Origin: Allosphingosinicella indica | GTDB taxonomy: Bacteria; Pseudomonadota; Alphaproteobacteria; Sphingomonadales; Sphingomonadaceae | Assembly: GCF_900177405.1 (NCBI RefSeq) | Contig: NZ_LT840185.1 | Coordinates: forward strand, 2,719,501 to 2,783,500 | Direction of reading: 5' to 3' | Length of the DNA stretch: 64,000 nt | In this document: in pieces, positions 18,108-26,401 of the stretch | How the letters are laid out: each line of letters starts with the position of its first letter | How positions within the stretch are numbered: the first letter of the stretch is position 1 | The notes under the pieces: generated by a model | Database searches by the model: none | The model's input: only the letters and a program-made list of their open reading frames with translations | Told to the model about the DNA's origin: nothing | Made by a program: the position numbers and the translations under genes

Positions 18108-20165
18108 TCAGCCACCGCGAAGCAGCGCGACCGCCGCGTCGCGCTCGAAAAGATAGAGGCAGATCCGTGCCGCCTGCCCCCGCTCGCCCTGCAACCCGCC
18201 GTCGCGATCGACGAGCAGTCGCGCGTCGTCATGCGCGGTCTGGCTGAGCGCCGCGATTCGCTCCGGGCTCGCCAGCCGGAACTGCGCCTCGCCGGACTGG
18301 CGCGTCCCCAATATCTCGCCCGCGCCGCGCAGCCGCAGATCCTCCTCGGCGATGCGGAAGCCGTCATTCGTCTCCCGCATCAGCGCCAGCCGGGCGCGGC
18401 CGCTCTCGCTGAGCGCATTCCCGCGCAGCAGCAGGCATACCGACCGCTCGCTGCCCCGGCCAACACGGCCGCGAAGCTGGTGGAGCTGCGCGAGCCCGAA
18501 CCGCTCGGCCCCCTCGACGATCATCAACGTCGCGTTGGGCACGTCGACCCCGACCTCGATCACCGTCGTCGCGACCAGCACGGCGATCGCACCGCTCTGA
18601 AAGGCCGCCATCACCGCATCCTTGTCCGGCCCTCTCATCCGGCCGTGAACGAGCCCGACCGCACCGCCGAACCGCTGGCGCAGCACTTCCGCGCGCGCCT
18701 CCGCCGCGGCCTGGTCGCTCGCCTCATTCTCCTCGACCAGCGGGCATACCCAATAGGCCTGACCGCCGGCAGCGACATGGCGGCCGAGGCCGTCGATTAC
18801 CTCATCGATGCGGTCGAGGCTGACGACGCGTGTTTCGATCGGCTGGCGGCCGGGGGGCATTTCATCGAGCCTACTGACGTCCATCTCACCATAATGGGTG
18901 AGCGTCAGCGTGCGCGGGATCGGCGTCGCGGTCATCACCAGCAGGTGCGGCGGGCGCTCGGCCTTATCGCTCAGCATCATGCGCTGCGCGACGCCGAAGC
19001 GGTGCTGCTCGTCGACCACCGCCAGGCCGAGCCGCTTGTAGGCGACATGCGTCTGAAAGATCGCATGGGTGCCGATCAGGATGTCGATCGACCCGTCCGC
19101 CAGACCCATGAGGGTCGACTCGCGCGCGCGCCCCTTCTCGCGGCCGGTGAGAATCGCGACGGTGACGCCGGTGCCGGCGAGCTGGCGGCCGATCGTCTCG
19201 AAATGCTGGCGGGCGAGGATTTCGGTCGGCGCGAGGAGCGCGGCCTGCGCGCCCGCCTCGACCGCGATCAGCATCGCCATCAACGCGACCAACGTCTTGC
19301 CCGATCCGACATCGCCCTGGAGCAGGCGGACCATCGGCATTTCCTGCGCCATATCGCCTTCGATCTCGGCAATGGCGCGGCTCTGCGCGGCTGTAGGAGC
19401 GTAGGGAAGGCTGAGCGCGTCGCGCAGGCGGCCATCGCCCTGCAGGCTCCGTCCCCGCCGCCGGCGCGAGGATGCGCGGACAAGCATCAGCGCGAGTTGA
19501 TTTGCGAAGATCTCGTCATAGGCGAGCCGCTCGCGCGCGCCGACCACAGCCGCATCGCGATGCGCAGCCTCCAGCGCCTCTTTCCATTTGGGCCAATCAC
19601 GCCGCGCGAGCAGGCTCGGCTCGATCCACTCGGCAAGCTCCGGCGCGCGGGTCAGCGCCTGCGCGGCGAGCTGGCCCATCCGCCCGTTGGTCAGCCCTTC
19701 CGAAAGCGGATAGATCGGCTCACGCTCTGGCAGCGCGACGCCCTCGCCCGGCTCCAGCACATGATCGGGATGGACGATCTGGAGCTCCTGCCCGTATCGC
19801 TCCATCCGCCCCGAGACGAGCTTGGGCTCGCCGATCGGAAGCTGCTTTTTCGCCCAGCCCGGATTGTTGAAATAAGTGAGGCTGAGATAATTGCCGACGC
19901 GATCGGTGGCGTGGACCTTGAGCGGGCTGCGCGGGCCGCTCTGCCGATAGTCGACCGGCGTCACGACCACGCTCACCACCTGCCCGGCATCGGCCTCGTC
20001 GACCAGATCGACGCGCTTGCGGTCGATCCAGCTCACCGGCAGGTGAAATGCGACATCGACCGCGCGCGAAAGGCCGAGCCTGCCCAACGGCTTGGCAAGG
20101 CCCGGCCCGACGCCTTTCAGCGCCTCCACCTCGGCAAACAGCGGATTGAGAATATCGGGCCGCAT
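18108..20165 (-). CDS. recG: ATP-dependent DNA helicase RecG
   Basis: Unwinds and reverses branched DNA such as stalled forks. The 685-residue protein starts with a wedge/OB region (LKGVGPGLAKPLGRLGL, VVVTPVDYRQSG) and then helicase domains with Walker A GDVGSGKT, the DEQH box VVDEQHRFGVAQR, motif III TATPIPRTL, and motif VI QLRGRVGRG. A C-terminal RecG block follows motif VI. The order recG, sdhE, mfd is common in alphaproteobacteria. It is divergent from sdhE across 72 bases. Confidence 0.97.
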   Translation of the reverse strand: MRPDILNPLFAEVEALKGVGPGLAKPLGRLGLSRAVDVAFHLPVSWIDRKRVDLVDEADAGQVVSVVVTPVDYRQSGPRSPLKVHATDRVGNYLSLTYFNNPGWAKKQLPIGEPKLVSGRMERYGQELQIVHPDHVLEPGEGVALPEREPIYPLSEGLTNGRMGQLAAQALTRAPELAEWIEPSLLARRDWPKWKEALEAAHRDAAVVGARERLAYDEIFANQLALMLVRASSRRRRGRSLQGDGRLRDALSLPYAPTAAQSRAIAEIEGDMAQEMPMVRLLQGDVGSGKTLVALMAMLIAVEAGAQAALLAPTEILARQHFETIGRQLAGTGVTVAILTGREKGRARESTLMGLADGSIDILIGTHAIFQTHVAYKRLGLAVVDEQHRFGVAQRMMLSDKAERPPHLLVMTATPIPRTLTLTHYGEMDVSRLDEMPPGRQPIETRVVSLDRIDEVIDGLGRHVAAGGQAYWVCPLVEENEASDQAAAEARAEVLRQRFGGAVGLVHGRMRGPDKDAVMAAFQSGAIAVLVATTVIEVGVDVPNATLMIVEGAERFGLAQLHQLRGRVGRGSERSVCLLLRGNALSESGRARLALMRETNDGFRIAEEDLRLRGAGEILGTRQSGEAQFRLASPERIAALSQTAHDDARLLVDRDGGLQGERGQAARICLYLFERDAAVALLRGG

Positions 20166-20237
20166 GACTAGATCGGCGTCCTAGCCAAAGCCGGCGCGCT
20201 TCTCCAGCGCGGCCCGGCAATTTCCCGTTGGAGCGAC

Positions 20238-20504
20238 ATGGACCGCGAAGCCCGCCTGAAGCGATTGAAGTTCCGCGCCTGGCATCGCGGCACCAAGGAG
20301 GCCGATCTGCTGATCGGCGGATTCTTCGATACGCATGCCGTGACCTGGAGCGACGCTGAGATCGCCTGGTACGAAGTGCTGCTGGAGGAGCAGGACGTCG
20401 ATATCATGGCATGGGCGATCGGAACCGCGCCCGTCCCCGAACGCTATCGCGGCGCGATGATGAACCAGATGCGCGCGCTCGATTATATCCGGCACGAAGG
20501 ATGA
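20238..20504 (+). CDS. sdhE: Succinate dehydrogenase assembly factor SdhE
   Basis: Small helical protein that helps attach FAD covalently to the succinate dehydrogenase flavoprotein. At 88 residues it has the family's RGxxEAD signature as HRGTKEADLL near residues 16-25, the helix VTWSDAEIAWYEVLLEEQD, and MAWAIGTAPVP. TTGGAGCG precedes the ATG. Its stop overlaps the mfd start as ATGA, so mfd is probably translationally coupled to it. Confidence 0.93.
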   Translation: MDREARLKRLKFRAWHRGTKEADLLIGGFFDTHAVTWSDAEIAWYEVLLEEQDVDIMAWAIGTAPVPERYRGAMMNQMRALDYIRHEG

Positions 20505-23500
20505 GCGCCGACCTCCAGAAGATACTCGCGGCATCCGCGCCGCTGACGCTCGCCGGTGCGCCGTTGGGGTTCCTGCCGTGGCTCGCGGGGGACCTGGCGC
20601 GCGCGGCGAAGGGCCGTGCGGTGTTCATCGCGCCCGACGAGGCGGCGATGCGACACATTGTCGATGCCGCGCATTATTTCGCGCCCGAGCTGGAGACGCT
20701 GAGCTTTCCCGCCTGGGACTGCCTGCCCTACGATCGCAGCTCGCCATCGCTGCGCGCGTCTGCCGAGCGCCTTGCGACGCTCCATGCGCTGCAACGCAAG
20801 GCCGATCGCCCACAGCTCCTCGTCACGACTATAAATGCTGTCTTACAGCGTACGCTGACGCCGTTTCGCATCCGCCAGCTCGTTGCGCGGCTCGCGCCCG
20901 GCGAGCGGATCGACCGCGACAAGCTGGCGGAGCTGCTTTCGGCCAATGGATATGTCCGCGTCGAGACGGTGCAGGATTCGGGCGAATTCGCGGTGCGCGG
21001 CGGGCTCGTCGATCTCTTTCCCTCCGGCGAGGAGCAGGCGCTCCGTCTCGACTTCTTCGGCGACGAGATCGAAACGGTACGCCGCTTCGATCCCGCGACG
21101 CAGCGCACGACCGGTACGATCGACGGCTTCACCCTGCTTCCCGCGTCCGAAACCTTGCTCGATGCCGACAGCATCAAGCGCTTCCGATCGGGCTATCGCG
21201 AATTGTTCGGCGCGACCGCAACCGGTGATCCGCTCTACCAGTCGGTGTCAGAGGGGCGCCGCATCGCTGGCCTCGATCACTGGTTGCCGCTGTTCGAGGA
21301 GCGTCTGGCGACCCTGTTCGACCATCTCGGCGAGCAGGACGTGGTGGTGCGCGACACGGGCACGATCGGCGCGGCGGACGCGCGCTTTGAGGCGATCCGC
21401 GACTATCACGACAACCGCACTCGGGCCCAGTCGAGCGACCCCGGCAGTTATCGGCCGCTCGCGCCTAAAGCACTCTATCTTGAAGCGACCGAGTGGGATT
21501 CTGCGATCGCGGACCGGCCGGTCCATCTGGTGACGCCCTTCCACGAGCCGGAGAGCGCCGCTGTTGTCGATTTCGAAGTCGATGCGCCCCGCGACTTCGC
21601 GCCGGAGCGCGCGCAGAACGCCAATATCTACGAAGCGGTCGTCGCCCACATCACCGAGCTGCGCCGCAGCGGGCACAAAGTGGTGCTCGCAAGCTATTCC
21701 GCGGGTGCGCGCGAGCGGCTCAGGGGCCTGCTCGAAGATCATGGACTGAAGAAGCTGGCCGAGGTCGAGAGCTGGCAGCAGGCGCTGGGCTCCGCCTCCG
21801 TCGCGCTGGCGGTGGTCCAGCTCGATCACGGTTTCACCACGCGCGACATCGCGCTGCTGACCGAGCAAGACATGCTCGGCGACCGGCTCGTCCGCCGCCG
21901 CAAGCGCAAGAAGAGCACCGACGCCTTCCTGAGCGAGCTGGCGGCGCTCACGCCGGGCGATCTCGTCGTCCATGCCGATCATGGCATCGGCCGCTACGAG
22001 GGGCTGACGCAGATCCCGGTGCAGAGCGCGCCGCACGATTGCGTCGCCCTCTCCTACGCCGGCGGCGACAAGCTCTACGTTCCGGTCGAGAATATCGACA
22101 TCCTCTCGCGCTACGGCAGCGAGAGCGATGGCGTCGCGCTCGACCGGCTGGGCGGCGAGGCGTGGCAGCGCCGCAAGGCGCGGATGAAGGAGAGAATCCG
22201 CGAGATCGCGGGCGAGCTCATCAAGACTGCCGCCGTCCGCGCCACGCGCGCCGGGGCGGTGGCAGAGCCGGACACCGGCTATGCCGCCTTCGTCGATCGC
22301 TTCCCCTATGAGGAAACCGACGATCAGGATCGCGCGATAGGCGACGTGCTTGGCGATCTCTCCGCCGGGCGGCCGATGGACCGGCTGGTGTGCGGCGACG
22401 TCGGCTTCGGCAAGACCGAAGTCGCCCTCCGCGCCGCCTTCGTCGCCGCGATGTCAGGGATGCAGGTCGCGCTCGTCTGCCCGACCACGCTCCTCGCTCG
22501 CCAGCATTTCCTCAATTTCCAGGAGCGGTTCCGCGGCTTTCCGATCGAGATCGGCCGCCTCTCGCGCCTCGTTCCCGCCGCCGAAGCCAAGGTGACGCGC
22601 GAGGGCATCGCCGAGGGCAAGATCGACATCGTCATCGGCACCCACGCGATTCTCGCTAAAACCGTGTCGTTCAGGAAGCTCGGCCTCGTCATCGTCGACG
22701 AGGAGCAGAGGTTCGGCGTCACCCACAAGGAGCGGCTGAAGCAACTTCGCGCCGACGTGCATGTGCTGACGCTCACCGCGACGCCGATCCCGCGCACCTT
22801 GCAGATGGCAATGTCGGGCCTGCGCGAGCTGTCCGTCATCCAGACCCCGCCGGTCGACCGGCTGGCGGTGCGCACCTACGTCATGCCGTGGGATCCGGTC
22901 GTCGTGCGCGAGGCGCTGCTCCGCGAGCATTTCCGCGGCGGGCAGAGCTATTTCATCGTGCCGCGCATCGCCGACCTGCCGGATATCGAGGAATATCTGC
23001 GCAATGAAGTGCCCGAAGTGCGCTTCGTCACCGCGCACGGCCAGATGGCGCCGACCGAGATCGAGGAGCGGATGTCCGCCTTCTACGATCGCAAATATGA
23101 AGTGCTGCTCTCGACCACGATCGTCGAGAGCGGGCTCGATATCCCGAGCGCGAACACGCTCATCATCCACCGCGCAGATCGCTTCGGCCTTGCCCAGCTT
23201 TATCAGCTTCGCGGCCGTGTCGGGCGGTCCAAGACGCGCGCCTATGCCTATTTCACCACGCCGGCGACGCGGACGGTGACCGAGGGTGCCGACAAGCGGC
23301 TGCAGGTGCTCGCCAATCTCGACTCGCTCGGCGCCGGATTCCAGCTCGCCAGCCACGATCTCGACATCCGCGGTGCCGGCAATCTGCTCGGCGACGAGCA
23401 GTCGGGCCACATCAAGGAAGTCGGCTTCGAGCTTTATCAGTCGATGCTGGAGGACGCGATCGTCGCCGCAAAGGCGGGCGATGCCGGGCTCGATGCGCGT

Positions 23501-23956
23501 CCCGACGAATTCTCGCCGCAGATCACCGTCGACGCGCCGATCCTCATCCCCGAGGAATATGTCCCCGATCTCGACCTGCGCATGGGCCTCTATCGCCGCA
23601 TGAACGAGCTCGAGAACCGGCAGGAGATCGAGGCGTTCGCGGCCGAGATGATCGACCGGTTCGGCAAGCTGCCGCAGGCGACCGACAATCTCCTGAAGAT
23701 CATCGAGACCAAGCTCAATTGCCGCATCGCGCGGATCGTGAAGCTGGACGTCGGGCCACGCGGCGCGCTCGTCCATTTCCACACCGGCGGCGTCGCCAAT
23801 CTCGACGGCCTCCTCGCATACGCCGAGCGCCTCCAGGGCACCGCCAAGCTGCGCCCCGACGGCAAGATGGTGGTGACGCGAAGCTGGCCCGACGCGGCGG
23901 CGCGGATCAACGGCGCGCTGCAGCTTTCCAAGGGGCTTGCGAAGGCTGCCGGTTAG
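20501..23956 (+). CDS. mfd: Transcription-repair coupling factor
   Basis: Removes RNA polymerase stalled at DNA lesions and recruits UvrA. The protein has 1151 residues. The N-terminal UvrB-like region includes PAWDCLPYDRSSPS near residue 70. A CarD-like RNA-polymerase interaction domain begins near residue 485 (LTPGDLVVHADHGIGRYEGL). The translocase has Walker A GDVGFGKTEVAL, the DEEQ box VIVDEEQRFGVTHK and QLRGRVGRSKTRAYAYF, and a C-terminal TRCF domain follows. The ATG at 20501 overlaps the sdhE stop. recG, another branched-DNA translocase, is divergent just upstream. Confidence 0.97.
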   Translation: MSADLQKILAASAPLTLAGAPLGFLPWLAGDLARAAKGRAVFIAPDEAAMRHIVDAAHYFAPELETLSFPAWDCLPYDRSSPSLRASAERLATLHALQRKADRPQLLVTTINAVLQRTLTPFRIRQLVARLAPGERIDRDKLAELLSANGYVRVETVQDSGEFAVRGGLVDLFPSGEEQALRLDFFGDEIETVRRFDPATQRTTGTIDGFTLLPASETLLDADSIKRFRSGYRELFGATATGDPLYQSVSEGRRIAGLDHWLPLFEERLATLFDHLGEQDVVVRDTGTIGAADARFEAIRDYHDNRTRAQSSDPGSYRPLAPKALYLEATEWDSAIADRPVHLVTPFHEPESAAVVDFEVDAPRDFAPERAQNANIYEAVVAHITELRRSGHKVVLASYSAGARERLRGLLEDHGLKKLAEVESWQQALGSASVALAVVQLDHGFTTRDIALLTEQDMLGDRLVRRRKRKKSTDAFLSELAALTPGDLVVHADHGIGRYEGLTQIPVQSAPHDCVALSYAGGDKLYVPVENIDILSRYGSESDGVALDRLGGEAWQRRKARMKERIREIAGELIKTAAVRATRAGAVAEPDTGYAAFVDRFPYEETDDQDRAIGDVLGDLSAGRPMDRLVCGDVGFGKTEVALRAAFVAAMSGMQVALVCPTTLLARQHFLNFQERFRGFPIEIGRLSRLVPAAEAKVTREGIAEGKIDIVIGTHAILAKTVSFRKLGLVIVDEEQRFGVTHKERLKQLRADVHVLTLTATPIPRTLQMAMSGLRELSVIQTPPVDRLAVRTYVMPWDPVVVREALLREHFRGGQSYFIVPRIADLPDIEEYLRNEVPEVRFVTAHGQMAPTEIEERMSAFYDRKYEVLLSTTIVESGLDIPSANTLIIHRADRFGLAQLYQLRGRVGRSKTRAYAYFTTPATRTVTEGADKRLQVLANLDSLGAGFQLASHDLDIRGAGNLLGDEQSGHIKEVGFELYQSMLEDAIVAAKAGDAGLDARPDEFSPQITVDAPILIPEEYVPDLDLRMGLYRRMNELENRQEIEAFAAEMIDRFGKLPQATDNLLKIIETKLNCRIARIVKLDVGPRGALVHFHTGGVANLDGLLAYAERLQGTAKLRPDGKMVVTRSWPDAAARINGALQLSKGLAKAAG

Positions 23957-24031
23957 ATCGCGGTAAGCACGAGGTTTACGAAGAATCACCGCACCGGAAT
24001 TGTTTACGCTTTCACATTAGGACGCATCCCG

Positions 24032-26401
24032 ATGCAGCGGGAGCGGACCATCAGGGTGCAGCCCAAGTGGCGGCTGTTCCGGCCTGGCGCTGGCGAAGCG
24101 GCCGGAATGACCCCGCTCGTCTACGTCGCGCTCTACACTTTGTGCCTCGCGATCTCGCAGTGGAACGCCACGCGCTACGGCACGATCATCATCTGGCCGG
24201 CGAACGGCGTGCTGCTCGCGGCGCTTCTCCAGCTTCATCGCGAGCCCGCGCTCAGGGTCATGGCGGTCTGCTTCGCGCTCAACCTGGCGGGCAATTTCGT
24301 CCGCGGCGACGCTGCGCCGATGATCGTGCTCAACGCGGCGCTCAACCTCGGCGAAGTCTGCGCCGTAGCGCTGCTCGCACGGCGCTTCTGCGGCGCCGCG
24401 CTCGATCTGCGGCGTCCCGGGCGGCTCGCTCGGTTCGTCTTCCTGGCGGTCGCGCCGGTGGTCTCCGCCGCGGCCGCCGTCGGGCTTGCCGTCTCGATCC
24501 TGATCGTCGACGTGCCGACGCCGCTCACCAATTACGAACTGTGGGTCAATTTCCAGACCTGGTTCACCGTCGATGCGCTGGGTCTCATCCTCGTCGCACC
24601 GACCCTGCTGCTGCTCGCCAACCACAAGCGCTTTTCCAAGGACGAGATGGAGCGGCCCGCGCTGGAGCGCTATGGGCTCGTCGGCATCACCGTGCTCGTC
24701 ACCGGGCTCGTCTTCGCGCAGGCCAAGGCACCGGTTCTCTTCATGATTTTCCCGCCGCTGCTGCTTGTCGCGTTCCGGCTGCCGCCTGCCTGGTCGGCGC
24801 TCACCGTCCTGCTGGTCGCGATGATCGGCGGCGCGGCGACTTTCAACGGCTATGGCCCAATCACGCTCAGCACGATCGGCCCCGATAGCTGGTGGCGGCC
24901 CGAAGTGCTACCGCTCCTCCGCACGCTTCCCGTCTACCAGATGTTCCTCGCAGCGGTGCTGTGCGTCTCGCTTCCCGCGAGCACCTTCCTCACCGAGCGG
25001 CGGCGGCTCGAAGCGCGGCTCAAGGCGCGGACCGAGGCGGCGGTCGCGGCACGCGCCGAGGCGGAGCGCGCCGAGCGTTGGGCGTCGCATCTCGCCCATC
25101 ACGATCCCGATACCGATCTCCTCAACCGCGCCGGCATAGAGCGCGCGCTGGCGGTGATGATCAAGCGCAACAACGGGCGCCAGGTGTTCATGGCTGCGCT
25201 CGGCATCGATCGGTTCGGCGCCATCCGCGCCGCGATCGGCGCGTCGCAGGCATCGCTGCTGCTTGCCCATGCCGCGCGCCGGATCGACGGGCGCTTGCCG
25301 GGCGCCAGCGTGGGGCGCCTCTCGTCCACATCGATCGGCGTCGCCTTCCCGGCGCGCAACAGCGAAGATGCGCTGAAGCTCCTCCTCGATGCGCGCCAGG
25401 TGCTCGCCGAGCCGCTGGAAGTGGGCGACAGCCGGGTCGACGTGCGCCTCACCACGGGACTTGCCGGCTATCCCGACCATGCCGCGACCGCCACCACGCT
25501 CGTCGAACGTGCGCAGATCGCGCTCGATCAGGCGCGCGTCGTCAGCGGCGACTTCGCTTTGTTCGACGCCGCAGTGGAGCGTGCCGCGACCGGCGGCCTC
25601 TCGCTGCTCAGCGAGCTTCGCAAGGGGCTCGACACCGGCGACGTATGGCTCGCTTACCAGCCGAAGCTCGATCTCAAGACCGGCCAGCTTACCGGCGTCG
25701 AGGCGCTGGTGCGCTGGAACCACCCCACCCGCGGCGCGGTCGCTCCCGACGAATTCATGCCGCTGGTCGAGGAGACGGGGTTCATCGACCCGCTCACCGA
25801 CTGGATCGTCGCGCGCGCCGTCGAGGAACAGACGATGCTCCGTGCCAACGGCATGGACGTCCGCATGGCGGTCAACATCTCCGGCCGCAGCCTCTCCGAT
25901 CCCGGTTTCGCCGAGCGGACGATCGGCATCGCCGCGCCGGACAGGCAGCGGCCGAACATGACGCTGGAAATCACCGAAACCGCGATCATCACCCATGCCG
26001 ACGCGGCCTTCGCGAACCTGGCGCGGCTCAAGGAGGCCGGCTTCGGTATTTCGATCGACGATTACGGCACCGGCCTGTCCTCGCTCGCCTATCTCAAGCG
26101 CATCCCGGCGGATCAGCTCAAGATCGACCGTACCTTCGTTGCCGGCGTCGCGCGCAACGGCAATGACGCGGTGCTCGTCCGCTCGACCATCGATCTCGCA
26201 CACAGCCTGGGTCTCCGCGTCGTCGCCGAAGGAATCGAGGACCAGGCGACGCTCGACCTGCTGGCGCTGTTCGGATGCGACATGGCGCAGGGCTTCTACA
26301 TCGGCCTCCCCGTTGCCGCCGAGACATTGATCCGCGACGGGCTCCAGCCGTGGGTCATCCCCTCGAACGGCGCGAAGAAGTCCCGCAAGCGCGCCGCCTA
26401 G
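24032..26401 (+). CDS. MASE1 - degenerate GGDEF - EAL c-di-GMP phosphodiesterase-type protein
   Basis: A 789-residue membrane protein. Residues 25-320 form about eight hydrophobic segments of the MASE1 sensor type. A coiled linker (325-350) leads to a GGDEF domain starting at HHDPDTDLLNRAGI. The GGDEF signature is replaced by SSTSI at residues 431-435, so diguanylate cyclase activity is unlikely. The EAL domain is intact: GVEALVRW (E557), VNISGRSL, EITETAI, IDDYGTG, KIDRTF, VAEGIED and the late Gln in AQGFYIG. The likely role is c-di-GMP hydrolysis controlled by a membrane signal. Its TAG stop shares the palindrome CTAG with the convergent neighbour's stop. Confidence 0.93.
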   Translation: MQRERTIRVQPKWRLFRPGAGEAAGMTPLVYVALYTLCLAISQWNATRYGTIIIWPANGVLLAALLQLHREPALRVMAVCFALNLAGNFVRGDAAPMIVLNAALNLGEVCAVALLARRFCGAALDLRRPGRLARFVFLAVAPVVSAAAAVGLAVSILIVDVPTPLTNYELWVNFQTWFTVDALGLILVAPTLLLLANHKRFSKDEMERPALERYGLVGITVLVTGLVFAQAKAPVLFMIFPPLLLVAFRLPPAWSALTVLLVAMIGGAATFNGYGPITLSTIGPDSWWRPEVLPLLRTLPVYQMFLAAVLCVSLPASTFLTERRRLEARLKARTEAAVAARAEAERAERWASHLAHHDPDTDLLNRAGIERALAVMIKRNNGRQVFMAALGIDRFGAIRAAIGASQASLLLAHAARRIDGRLPGASVGRLSSTSIGVAFPARNSEDALKLLLDARQVLAEPLEVGDSRVDVRLTTGLAGYPDHAATATTLVERAQIALDQARVVSGDFALFDAAVERAATGGLSLLSELRKGLDTGDVWLAYQPKLDLKTGQLTGVEALVRWNHPTRGAVAPDEFMPLVEETGFIDPLTDWIVARAVEEQTMLRANGMDVRMAVNISGRSLSDPGFAERTIGIAAPDRQRPNMTLEITETAIITHADAAFANLARLKEAGFGISIDDYGTGLSSLAYLKRIPADQLKIDRTFVAGVARNGNDAVLVRSTIDLAHSLGLRVVAEGIEDQATLDLLALFGCDMAQGFYIGLPVAAETLIRDGLQPWVIPSNGAKKSRKRAA

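Noticed and set aside
17973-20171. Long plus-strand open frame opposite recG
   Set aside because: Antisense shadow of recG, whose helicase motifs are clear on the minus strand.
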